Source: Paenibacillus sp. (lineage in GTDB: Bacteria; Bacillota; Bacilli; Paenibacillales; YIM-B00363). Taken from it: DNA of 64,000 nucleotides. This document shows, one piece after another, positions 16,159 through 24,938 of the stretch. The stretch lies in assembly GCF_035645195.1 (NCBI RefSeq), contig NZ_DASQNA010000018.1:248001-312000 (forward strand). The letters run 5' to 3'. The first letter of the stretch is position 1. The number at the start of each line of letters is the position of its first letter. A program made the position numbers and the translations under genes. The notes under the pieces are model-generated. The model had not been told where the DNA came from, did no database searches, and was given only the letters and a program-made list of their open reading frames with translations.

Positions 16159-16863
16159 ATGAACAAGGCGCAGATTCGCGAAGCGTTGGACATCGTGGCC
16201 GGCATGTTCCCGGACGCGCATTGCGAGCTCGTTCATTCGAACCCGTTCGAATTGACGATCGCCGTGCTCCTGTCCGCGCAATGCACGGACGAAACGGTGA
16301 ATAAAGTCACGAAGGATTTATTCCGCAAATACCGTACGCCGGAAGATTACTTGTCCGTTCCCTTGGAGGAACTGGAGAACGACATCAAGCGGATCGGCCT
16401 GTTCCGCAACAAGGCGAAGCATATTCGCGCATTATGCCAGATGCTGCTGGACGAGTACGGCGGCGAAATTCCTTCCGCCCACGAAGAGCTCGTCAAGCTG
16501 CCGGGCGTCGGGAGGAAAACGGCCAACGTCGTCGTGTCTACGGCGTTCGGCGTTCCGGCGATCGCGGTCGACACCCACGTGGAGCGCGTCTCCAAGCGGC
16601 TTGGTATCGCCGATTGGGACGATTCGGTGCTGGAAGTCGAGAAGAAGCTGATGCGCAAAGTGCCGAAGGACGAATGGACGGCGACGCATCACCGGCTCAT
16701 CTTTCTGGGACGGTACCACTGCAAGGCGCAGCAGCCTCGCTGCGACGGCTGTCCGCTGCTTGCGCTGTGCCGCGAGGGCAAACAACGTATGAAACCGAAG
16801 AAAACTAGAAAGACTAGTGCTAAAAGTAGAGAACCAGAGCGCGTCGACGCGGCTCGCGGCTAA
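16159..16863 (+). CDS. nth: Endonuclease III (DNA glycosylase/AP lyase)
   Basis: A 234-residue base-excision-repair enzyme that removes oxidised pyrimidines and nicks abasic sites. The helix-hairpin-helix LPGVGRKTANV carries the catalytic lysine K120, and D138 lies in VDTHVERV. The 4Fe-4S loop is complete: C188-x6-C195-x2-C198-x5-C204. After the cluster there is a 30-residue basic tail (KKTRKTSAKSRE) that is longer than in the E. coli enzyme and could add DNA contacts. The ribosome binding site GGGAGGGACGG precedes the ATG. In Bacillus nth also lies in the neighbourhood of housekeeping genes, but the next gene here is a small unknown rather than ypoC. Confidence 0.97.
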   Translation: MNKAQIREALDIVAGMFPDAHCELVHSNPFELTIAVLLSAQCTDETVNKVTKDLFRKYRTPEDYLSVPLEELENDIKRIGLFRNKAKHIRALCQMLLDEYGGEIPSAHEELVKLPGVGRKTANVVVSTAFGVPAIAVDTHVERVSKRLGIADWDDSVLEVEKKLMRKVPKDEWTATHHRLIFLGRYHCKAQQPRCDGCPLLALCREGKQRMKPKKTRKTSAKSREPERVDAARG

Positions 16864-16881
16864 CAGAAGGGTGAGAACGCA

Positions 16882-17166
16882 ATGAAATGCATTTCCGTGT
16901 ATACGAACAACTTCGAGCAGTTTTCGGACATTTACGATAAAGTGCTGAACACGAAGCTGGCAGAAGACGAAGAAACGGTCGTCGAAGGCGTGACCGTCAT
17001 GGAATCCGGCGAAGTGCCGGAGCACTATATCGATCGGATGCGCGCCAAGCGCGGCGTCGTCGTGATGAAGGAAAAAGAGCGGGACATTACGATCCTGCAG
17101 CACGGCGAAGTGTTCGAAATTTTGGTGCCGGAGGCGCACGAGATCAAGACGGCCTCCGTGCAATAA
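16882..17166 (+). CDS. Small conserved-looking protein of unknown function
   Basis: A 94-residue soluble, acidic protein with no transmembrane segment or signal peptide. It starts MKCISVYTNNFEQFSDIYDKV and alternates predicted strands and helices, suggesting a compact alpha/beta fold; the central segment EGVTVMESGEVPEHYIDRM and the later VVVMKEKERDITILQHGEVFEILVP have the regular pattern of a beta-sheet domain. I do not recognise a family. It begins 18 nt after nth behind AGAAGGGTGAG and ends at a strong terminator, so it is probably cotranscribed with nth. A role in DNA repair is only suggested by position. Confidence 0.85.
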   Translation: MKCISVYTNNFEQFSDIYDKVLNTKLAEDEETVVEGVTVMESGEVPEHYIDRMRAKRGVVVMKEKERDITILQHGEVFEILVPEAHEIKTASVQ

Positions 17167-17184
17167 CGATCGGGCGGTACGATA

Positions 17185-17229
17185 AACACCCGTTTCGCGG
17201 CGAACGATGCCGAGAAACGGGTGTTTTTT
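17185..17229 (+). terminator. Intrinsic terminator after the nth operon
   Basis: AACACCCGTTTC pairs with GAAACGGGTGTT around a 17-nt loop, followed by a T-run. Confidence 0.9.
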
Positions 17230-17320
17230 GTCGAATCGGCGCTGTCCGACGCCGCCAGGCTGTTGTATAATTACATTCTGTGCGTAACGAGAACGGGTGC
17301 GGAGTAGGAGTAGATGAGAG

Positions 17321-20300
17321 ATGGGTGCGGAGAACAAAAACCGGGTGCTTGAGGAATTGGCGGCGCTGGAGCGGGCGCTGCGGGGACAAGGCGACGAGCC
17401 GCTCGCGGAGAAGGCCGCCTCGCTGGCGGACAAGGGGCGAGAGGATGCGCTGTACATCGCGTTCTGCGGTCATTTCTCGGCGGGGAAATCGAGTTTGATC
17501 AACCATTTGTGCGGGGCGCGGCTGCTGCCGTCGAGCCCGATTCCGACGAGCGCCAACATCGTGGCGATCAAAAGCGGCGAGACGTCCGAAGCGGTGCTGA
17601 CGTACCGGGACGGCCGCGAGGCGCGGGTAAGCTTAGATGAGGTGACCCGTTTCGCCAAAGAAGGGGAAACGGTGCGCTCGGTGGAGCTGCGCCATCCGAT
17701 TGCGCTGCTCGGCGAACGAGGCGTGCTGCTCGACACGCCGGGCGTCGACTCGACGGACGACAATCATCGGCAGTCGACGGAATCGGCGCTCCATTTGGCC
17801 GATATAGTCGTCTACGTTATGGATTACAATCATGTGTTATCCGAGATGAACATGGACTTCGCGAAGCGGCTCTCCGGGATGGGCAAGCCGCTCATCCTCG
17901 TCGTCAACCAGATCGACAAGCACCGCGAAGAAGAGGTGTCCTTCGAGGACTTCCAAGCGGGCGTCGCCGACGCGTTCCGTTCGTGGGGCGTCAAGCCGGC
18001 GGCATGCTTGTATACGACGTTGAAGGAGCCGGACCATCCGTGGAACGAGTCGCATCGGCTGCGTGCGCTGCTCGCGGCGGCGGTGCGGCAGGGCTCTGAG
18101 CTGGCGCTTGCGGGACTCGCGTCCGCCGCGGTGGAGCTCGCCGAGGAGGGGGGCCGCGCCGTGCGCGGGCGCAACGAGGAGCGCCGAGGAGCGCTCGAGC
18201 GGCTGGCCGCCGCCGAAGACGAAGGCGCGGCGGCGCGATACGAGGCGCTGCAAGCGGAGCTCGCGGCGCGCGCGTCGGTGCGCGAGCGGCTCGCCGACCG
18301 GCTGAAAGCGGAGGCGGCGAGCATCGCGGAGAACGCGAACTTGACGCCGGCGACGACGCGCGATTTGGCGCACCGGTTCCTCGAGAGCCGGCAGCCGAAC
18401 TTCCGCGTCGGGCTGCTGTTCGCGGCGGCCAAGACGGAGGAGGAGCGCCGCCGGCGTCTTGCCGCGTTCCGCGAGGAGTTCGCGGAGCATGTGGAGGCGC
18501 GGCTCGTGTGGCATGTGCGCGACGCGGTGCAGAAGGCCGGGCGGGAGCTCGGCCTCGCGGACGCGGCGGTGGAGGCGGCCGCCGCGGCGGTCGACATCGC
18601 CGTGACGCCGGAGTGGCTCGCGGGCAAAGTGCGCCCGGGCGCCGTCGTTTCGGGCGAGTATACGCTCAACTACGCTAAGGAGATCGCCGGCGACGTGCGG
18701 CAGGAAGCGCGGCGCGCGGCCGCCCGGGCGGCGGAGCTGCTAGCTGACGCGGCCGAAGCGATGTACGCGCAGGACAACCGCGCGCTGGAAGAAGAAGCGG
18801 AGGCGCTCGCGGAGAAGCTGTCGCATCGCCGCGAGCTGGCCGCCCTGGAAGCGCAGGAGCGCGAGGCGCGCGAGCGGCTGCTGGCGCTGCTGCCGACGGC
18901 GCGGGCGCTCGCGAGCGAAGGCGTGCGGCTGCCGGACGCGAGCCTGCTGCCGAACGCGCCGCAGGAGAGCGGAGCCGCGCCGGCCGCCGCGCCGACCGCG
19001 CCGCGGTCCGCGGCGCTCGATTTGTCGCAGGCGGCCGCCAGCGGCGCCGCTGCCGGCGGCGCGTCGGCCGGCGAACCGGCGGCGCGCGCGGCCGGGCTCG
19101 ACCTGACGGCCGGCTTCGCGGCGGCGGCGGCGCTGCTCGAGGAGGCGAGCCGCGCGGCGGCGGCGCTGCCCGCGCTGCAGGACGCGGCGGACGCGCTGCT
19201 CGAGAAGGCGGGGCGCCTCAGAGAGCAGCGGTTTACGGCGGCGCTCTTCGGCGCGTTCAGCGCGGGCAAGTCGTCGTTCGCGAACGCGCTGCTCGGCGAG
19301 CCGGCGCTGCCGGTGTCGCCGAACCCGACGACGGCCGCGATCAACACGATTCAGCCGCCGACGCCGGAATGGCCGCACGGCACCGCCCGCGTCACGATGA
19401 AGTCGCGCGAGGCGATGATCGACGGGCTGCGCCACTCGCTCGCCGCGCTCGGCGACGAGCCGCCGGCGAACGCGGACGCTCCCGCGCTGCTGAAGCGCAT
19501 CGCGGCGCTGCTCCGGACGCGCGACGACGTTCCTCCGGGCGGCAAGCCGCATCTCGCGTTCCTGAAGGCCGCCTCGGAGGGCTGGAGCGACGCCGAGCCG
19601 ACGCTCGGGACGGAGGTGCGCGCCGATCGGGACGCGTTCCGCGCATTTGTCGCCGAAGAGCGCAAGTCGGCGTTCGTCGAACGCATCGAGCTGTACTACG
19701 AATCGGCGCTGTCGCGCCAAGGCGTGACGCTCGTCGACACGCCGGGAGCCGACTCGGTCAACGCGCGGCATACCGGCGTCGCGTTCAATTACATGAAGAA
19801 CGCCGATGCGATCTTCTTCGTAACGTACTATAATCACGCATTCTCCCGCGCCGATCGGCAGTTTCTCGAGCAGCTCGGCCGGGTGAAGGACGCATTCGAG
19901 CTCGATAAAATGTTCTTCATCGTCAACGCCGCCGACCTCGCCGCAAGCGAGGAGGAGCTGAACGACGTGCTCGAGCACGTTCGCTCGAACCTGCTCGCGT
20001 TCGGCATCCGCCATCCGCGCCTGTTCCCGGTGTCCTCGCTGCAGGCGCTGCAGGCGAAGCTCGCCGGCGACGCCGCGGCGGTCGCCCGCTCCGGCCTCGC
20101 CGGCTTCGAGGAGCAGTTCGCCCGCTTCGCGCGCGTCGAGCTGTCGAGCCTCGCGTACCGCGCGGCGGGCGCCGAGCTCGCCCGCGCGGCGCAGCTCGCG
20201 GCGACGGCGCTCGAAGGCGCGAAGGCCGGCGAGACGGAACGGCAGGCGGCGATGGAGCGGCTGTCGGCAAGCGAAGCGGCCGCGACGGAGGCGCTGCGGG

Positions 20301-21028
20301 CGATCGAGCTGGACGCCGTTCGCAAAGACGCGTGGAAGGAAGCGAACGAACAGCTCTATTACGTGAAGCAGCGGTTCCAGTTCCGCTTCGGCGACTGGTA
20401 CCAAGCGTCCTTCAATCCGTCCGCCTTAAGGGAAGACAGGGGGAACGTGAAAGAGGCGCTCGCCTTCGCCTGGCGGGATCTTGTCGCGTACGTGCAGACC
20501 GAGCTGACGAACGAAGCGTTGGCCGTCTCGCTGCGGCTGGAACGCTTTCTTAACCGTTCGCTGGGCGACGCGGTCACCCGGTGGAACGACTCGATCAAAC
20601 GGGCCGCGCCGGCGTACGAACCGCCGGCCTGGGAGGATTTCCCGATCGCGACGCCCGACGTCGGGACGGTGTGGGACGGCGAATCGCCGGACGCGAAGTT
20701 GCTCGCCGCGCATTATAAATCCGCGAAGCAATTTTTCGAAGGCGACGGGCGGAAGGCGCTCCGGGAGGCGTTGGAGCGCAGGTGGCAGCCTTCCGTCGCG
20801 CAGGCGGTCGATGCGCTGTCCGACCGGTTCGCATCGTGGATCGACGAAGAGCTGCGCAGGCTCCATCCGGCGCTGAACGAGCGCTTGGAACGAGCGATCG
20901 CACAGTCGATTCGGAACGCCCGCGCTTCCTGGGAGCGGCCGGTCGATCCGGCGGCGGCGGAGCGGACATGGCGGCAACTGCAGGGGCTGCAAGCCCGATT
21001 CGAGGACGCTTCGAGGATCCGGCAGTAA
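17321..21028 (+). CDS. dynA: Bacterial dynamin-like protein with two fused GTPase modules (DynA type)
   Basis: A 1235-residue protein made of two complete dynamin-like units in tandem. Unit 1 has P-loop GHFSAGKSS (residues 50-58), G3 LLDTPGVDS near 136-143 and G4 NQID near 196. Unit 2 has GAFSAGKSS near 644-652, G3 VDTPGADS near 805 and a weaker G4 (NAADL) near 868. Long helical stalk regions follow each, separated by an Ala-rich stretch around residues 545-620. B. subtilis DynA (YpbR, about 1190 residues) has this internally fused form and tethers and fuses membranes, protecting against phage and envelope stress. No transmembrane helix is evident; membrane binding would be peripheral. It stands alone between terminator and promoter. 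Confidence 0.95.
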   Translation: MGAENKNRVLEELAALERALRGQGDEPLAEKAASLADKGREDALYIAFCGHFSAGKSSLINHLCGARLLPSSPIPTSANIVAIKSGETSEAVLTYRDGREARVSLDEVTRFAKEGETVRSVELRHPIALLGERGVLLDTPGVDSTDDNHRQSTESALHLADIVVYVMDYNHVLSEMNMDFAKRLSGMGKPLILVVNQIDKHREEEVSFEDFQAGVADAFRSWGVKPAACLYTTLKEPDHPWNESHRLRALLAAAVRQGSELALAGLASAAVELAEEGGRAVRGRNEERRGALERLAAAEDEGAAARYEALQAELAARASVRERLADRLKAEAASIAENANLTPATTRDLAHRFLESRQPNFRVGLLFAAAKTEEERRRRLAAFREEFAEHVEARLVWHVRDAVQKAGRELGLADAAVEAAAAAVDIAVTPEWLAGKVRPGAVVSGEYTLNYAKEIAGDVRQEARRAAARAAELLADAAEAMYAQDNRALEEEAEALAEKLSHRRELAALEAQEREARERLLALLPTARALASEGVRLPDASLLPNAPQESGAAPAAAPTAPRSAALDLSQAAASGAAAGGASAGEPAARAAGLDLTAGFAAAAALLEEASRAAAALPALQDAADALLEKAGRLREQRFTAALFGAFSAGKSSFANALLGEPALPVSPNPTTAAINTIQPPTPEWPHGTARVTMKSREAMIDGLRHSLAALGDEPPANADAPALLKRIAALLRTRDDVPPGGKPHLAFLKAASEGWSDAEPTLGTEVRADRDAFRAFVAEERKSAFVERIELYYESALSRQGVTLVDTPGADSVNARHTGVAFNYMKNADAIFFVTYYNHAFSRADRQFLEQLGRVKDAFELDKMFFIVNAADLAASEEELNDVLEHVRSNLLAFGIRHPRLFPVSSLQALQAKLAGDAAAVARSGLAGFEEQFARFARVELSSLAYRAAGAELARAAQLAATALEGAKAGETERQAAMERLSASEAAATEALRAIELDAVRKDAWKEANEQLYYVKQRFQFRFGDWYQASFNPSALREDRGNVKEALAFAWRDLVAYVQTELTNEALAVSLRLERFLNRSLGDAVTRWNDSIKRAAPAYEPPAWEDFPIATPDVGTVWDGESPDAKLLAAHYKSAKQFFEGDGRKALREALERRWQPSVAQAVDALSDRFASWIDEELRRLHPALNERLERAIAQSIRNARASWERPVDPAAAERTWRQLQGLQARFEDASRIRQ

Positions 21029-21127
21029 TGTCGCTCGAAAACGGAAGATTTTAATGAATGGTTCCTGTTGTGCGAACATTTTGTGGAAATAAGCGAAAAT
21101 AAACCAATATATGCCGGAATACCCTTT

Positions 21128-21156
21128 TTGAATGTTCTGTGACACGGTGCTAAACT
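21128..21156 (+). promoter_or_regulatory. Candidate promoter of the heterodimeric ABC exporter
   Basis: TTGAAT (21128-21133), a 17-nt spacer and TAAACT (21151-21156), 66 nt upstream of the first gene. Confidence 0.6.
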
Positions 21157-21221
21157 GCACTAAGGTTCGAAAACGTTACACAACAGCTTGCTTGAGGCGG
21201 GCGGGCGAGAGGGGATCCGGC

Positions 21222-23006
21222 ATGGAGGTTTTTAAACAGCTACGAAGTTTTTATTGGCCAGGGAAACTAAAGTATCTGGCGATGGCATCGATCGGATGCT
21301 TGGCGATTTCAACGGCGCTTGGTCTAGTATATCCCTACATGTTGAAGGTGTTGGTCGACGACGTCATCATGTTGGGGAACTATGACCAGGTGCCGTTCGT
21401 CGCATTGACGGTGTTTGGGGTCGTTTTGGTGAAAGCGCTTTTCCAATTTCTGCACGGCTTTTCGGGGGGGCGGCTCGGCAACCGGGTGGCATACAATCTC
21501 CGCAAAGCGCTGTATGAAAAACTGCAGTACTTATCGTTCCAATATTACGATAAAGCGCGCACGGGCGATCTGATGTCGAGGCTGACGGGCGATCTGGACG
21601 GCATCCGTCAATTTATCGGCTTCGGGTTCCCTCAATTTTTAAACCTGTTCCTCATGGTCGGCTTCGGGGCGGCGATGATGACGTCGCTGAACTGGAAGCT
21701 CATGCTCATTACGCTGGTGACGATGCCGTTCCTCGTGTTCACGGCGTTCCGGTTCGAGTCGAAAATTCATCCGGCGTTCCGCGAAATCCGCAAATCGATG
21801 TCCGATTTGACGACGGCGGTGCAGGAGAACATCACCGGCGTGCGCACCGTCAAGTCGTTCGCGAGAGAGGCGTTCGAGGTCGAAAAGTTCGCGGCGCGCA
21901 ACGAACATTTCCGCGACAACTTGACCGGCACGGCGTTCATCTGGGCCCGGTACTTCCCGATCATGGAAGTGCTCGCGAACCTCAGCATCGTCATTCTGCT
22001 CGGCGTCGGCGGCGCGATGGTCGTAAATAAGGAAATGACGACGGGCGAGCTGCTCGCGTTCTTCTCGCTCATCTGGTACATCATCGGTCCGCTGTGGGGC
22101 CTCGGGTTCCACATCAACCAATATACGCAGTCGAAGGCGTCAGGCGAGCGCGTGCTCGAAATTCTTAACCAGTACGTTCACGTGAAAAATAAACCGGGCG
22201 CGGCGGATTTGACCGACGAAGAGTCCAAGGGCCACATCCGCTTCGACAACGTGACGTTCGCGTACCCGGAAAGCGCGCCCGCATTGATCGATTTCTCGGT
22301 GGACGCGAAGCCCGGCTCCGTCATCGGCCTGCTCGGCCCGACGGGCTCCGGCAAGTCGACGGTGTTCCAGCTGCTGCTGCGGGCGTATAACGTCAAGGAC
22401 GGCCGCATCACGTTCGACGGAAAGGACATCCGGGACGTAACGCTGGAGAGCCTGCGGTCGCAAATCGCGATTGTGTTCCAAGAAACGTTCCTGTTCTCGT
22501 CCACGATTCGCAACAATATCGCGTACGGGCAGCGGGACGTGCCGATGGACAAAATCATCGAAGCGGCGAAGCTCGCGCAGGCGCACGATTTCATCATGGA
22601 GCTGCCCGAAGGCTACGACACGATCGTCGGGGAGCGCGGCATGGGGCTCTCCGGGGGGCAGAAGCAGCGTATTGCCATCGCGCGCGCGCTGCTCGAAAAC
22701 CCGAAGGTGCTGCTGCTCGACGACGCGACGAGCGCCGTAGATATGGAGACGGAGCACGTGATCCAGCAAGGGCTGAAGCAAGTGATGAAAGGGCGGACGA
22801 CGTTCGTCATCGCGCACCGAATTTCGTCGCTGCGGCATGCGGACGAAATTCTCGTCCTGGACGGCGGCCGCGTCGTGCAGCGCGGGACGCATGAGGAGCT
22901 GCTCGCGCAGCCGGGGCGGTATCGCGAGACGTACGATATTCAATATGCCGATCATCCGGACGTGGCGGCGAAACGGATGTCGGAGCGGGGAGTGGCGCAC
23001 GGATGA
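21222..23006 (+). CDS. ABC exporter half-transporter, subunit with non-catalytic Walker B
   Basis: A 594-residue fused permease-ATPase: six transmembrane helices in residues 15-310, then a nucleotide-binding domain. Walker A is GPTGSGKST near 371-379, the signature LSGGQKQR near 476 is canonical, but Walker B reads LLLDDATSAVD, with Asp where the catalytic Glu normally stands. The next gene has the reciprocal pattern, so the pair forms one degenerate and one active ATP site, as in heterodimeric multidrug exporters such as BmrCD/TM287-288. I chose the ATG at 21222 (GAGAGGGG upstream); an in-frame ATG at 21132 would lie inside the promoter. Its stop overlaps the next start by four bases. Confidence 0.95.
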   Translation: MEVFKQLRSFYWPGKLKYLAMASIGCLAISTALGLVYPYMLKVLVDDVIMLGNYDQVPFVALTVFGVVLVKALFQFLHGFSGGRLGNRVAYNLRKALYEKLQYLSFQYYDKARTGDLMSRLTGDLDGIRQFIGFGFPQFLNLFLMVGFGAAMMTSLNWKLMLITLVTMPFLVFTAFRFESKIHPAFREIRKSMSDLTTAVQENITGVRTVKSFAREAFEVEKFAARNEHFRDNLTGTAFIWARYFPIMEVLANLSIVILLGVGGAMVVNKEMTTGELLAFFSLIWYIIGPLWGLGFHINQYTQSKASGERVLEILNQYVHVKNKPGAADLTDEESKGHIRFDNVTFAYPESAPALIDFSVDAKPGSVIGLLGPTGSGKSTVFQLLLRAYNVKDGRITFDGKDIRDVTLESLRSQIAIVFQETFLFSSTIRNNIAYGQRDVPMDKIIEAAKLAQAHDFIMELPEGYDTIVGERGMGLSGGQKQRIAIARALLENPKVLLLDDATSAVDMETEHVIQQGLKQVMKGRTTFVIAHRISSLRHADEILVLDGGRVVQRGTHEELLAQPGRYRETYDIQYADHPDVAAKRMSERGVAHG

Positions 23007-24865
23007 CGACGAACACGAAGGCGGAGCGGCCGGGGGCGGCGGCCTCCGCCGCGGCGGAAGCGAAGGAGAAAGAACGATTCGTCTACCAAGACGACGAGGT
23101 GATGGAGAAGCCGTTCGACTGGGGCCAATTCAGACGGCTAGCCTCCTATATTAAACCATATGCGCGGCAGCTGCTGCCGGTCATCATCGTCATGATGGTG
23201 CTCGGCACGATCACGAAGCTGCTCGTGCCGCTGCTTATCGGGCTCGCGGTCGACGAGATCGGACCGAAAGGCGATCAAAGCATGCAGCAGCTTTGGACGT
23301 ACTGCGGCGCGATCGCCGCGCTGTTTCTTGTGCAGTGGGGCGCAGGGTACTACCGGATCCGATTCACGAACTTGATCGGGCAGCGGGTCATTTTCGATCT
23401 CCGGGCGCATTTGTTCCGGCACATTCAGAAGCTCAGCTTCCGCTTTTTCGATAAGCGGCCCGCCGGCTCGGTGCTCGTGCGCATCACGAACGACGTCAAC
23501 TCGCTGCAGGAACTGTTTACGAACGGGGTCGTCAACATCCTGATCGACTGCGTGCAGCTGGTGGGCATCATCATCATTTTGCTGGCGCTGAACGTCAAGC
23601 TCGGGCTCGCGATCATGGTGACGGTGCCGATCATGTTTTTCCTGTCGACGTCGCTCCGCAAACGGATTCGCCGCGTGTGGCAGGACGTGCGGATGAAGCA
23701 GTCGCGCATTAACGCGCATTTGAACGAAAGCATTCAAGGCATCAAGGTGACGCAGGCGTATACGCAAGAGAAAGAGAACATGAAATTCTTCGACCGAATG
23801 AACACCTCGAACCGCAAAGCGTGGGACCTCGCGTCGATGATGAACCAGGCGTTCAACCCGCTTATCGAAGTGACCGCCGGCATCGGAACGTTCATTCTGT
23901 TCTTCTACGGCGCAGGGCTCATCCAAAGCGGGGAGCTGACGCTCGGTCTGCTGCTTGCGTTCGCGACGTACGTCGGCAACTTCTGGGAACCGATCAACCG
24001 GCTCGGCCAGATGTATTCGCAGCTGCTCATCGCGATGGCGTCGTCGGAGCGAATTTTCGAGTTCATCGACGAGGAGCCGACCGTGGCGGAGAAGCGCGAA
24101 GCGAAGACGATGCCGCCGATCCGCGGCGACGTCTCGTTCCGCGACATCGTGTTCGAATACGAGAAGAACCGTCCCGCGCTGCGAGGCGTCAGTTTAGAAG
24201 CGAAAGCGGGACAAACGATCGCGCTCGTCGGGCACACGGGGTCGGGCAAGAGCACGTTCATCAACCTGCTGTGCCGGTTTTACGATCCGGTCGGCGGCGA
24301 AGTGCGCATCGACGGCATCGACATACGCGACGTCACGATTCAAAGTTTGCGTTCGCAGATCGGCATCGTGCTGCAAGATACGTTCATTTTCTCGGGCACG
24401 ATCCGGGAAAATATCCGCTTCGGCAAGTTGGACGCGACGGACGCGGAAATCGAAGAGGCGGCGAAGGCGGTCGGCGCGCACGAATTCATCGTGAACATGC
24501 CGAACGGCTACGATACGCAAGTCGAGGAGCGCGGCAACGTGCTGTCGATGGGGCAGCGCCAGCTGATCTCGTTCGCGCGCGCGCTGCTTGCCGACCCGCG
24601 CATCTTAATTTTGGACGAAGCGACGGCGAGCATCGACACGGAAACCGAGGCGAACATCCAAAAGGCGCTCAAGAAGCTGCTGCACGGCCGGACGTCGTTC
24701 ATTATCGCGCACCGTCTGTCCACCATTCGCGGCGCGGATCAAATCGTCGTGCTCGACCACGGCCGCATCGTGGAGCAGGGCAATCACGACGAGCTGATGC
24801 GGGTGAAGGGCGAATACTGCGGCCTTATCGAAGCGCAGTACCGTTTTCTAGAGGAAGTCGGCTGA
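23003..24865 (+). CDS. ABC exporter half-transporter, partner subunit
   Basis: A 620-residue fused permease-ATPase. A charged cytoplasmic extension of about 45 residues precedes six transmembrane helices; the ATPase has Walker A GHTGSGKST near residues 410-418, Walker B LILDEATASID with the catalytic Glu, but a degenerate signature LSMGQRQ near 514 in place of LSGGQ. Together with the previous gene this gives the asymmetric sites of a heterodimeric exporter. The four-base ATGA overlap means translational coupling and equal amounts. Substrates are probably hydrophobic drugs or lipids, inferred from the family. No dedicated regulator is adjacent. Confidence 0.95.
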   Translation: MTTNTKAERPGAAASAAAEAKEKERFVYQDDEVMEKPFDWGQFRRLASYIKPYARQLLPVIIVMMVLGTITKLLVPLLIGLAVDEIGPKGDQSMQQLWTYCGAIAALFLVQWGAGYYRIRFTNLIGQRVIFDLRAHLFRHIQKLSFRFFDKRPAGSVLVRITNDVNSLQELFTNGVVNILIDCVQLVGIIIILLALNVKLGLAIMVTVPIMFFLSTSLRKRIRRVWQDVRMKQSRINAHLNESIQGIKVTQAYTQEKENMKFFDRMNTSNRKAWDLASMMNQAFNPLIEVTAGIGTFILFFYGAGLIQSGELTLGLLLAFATYVGNFWEPINRLGQMYSQLLIAMASSERIFEFIDEEPTVAEKREAKTMPPIRGDVSFRDIVFEYEKNRPALRGVSLEAKAGQTIALVGHTGSGKSTFINLLCRFYDPVGGEVRIDGIDIRDVTIQSLRSQIGIVLQDTFIFSGTIRENIRFGKLDATDAEIEEAAKAVGAHEFIVNMPNGYDTQVEERGNVLSMGQRQLISFARALLADPRILILDEATASIDTETEANIQKALKKLLHGRTSFIIAHRLSTIRGADQIVVLDHGRIVEQGNHDELMRVKGEYCGLIEAQYRFLEEVG

Positions 24866-24938
24866 TGCGAACCGGGCCTGGGGAGGCGACTTCCCGGGCT
24901 TTCGTCATCCATATATAACGAAGGAGGAGCGGAACAAA

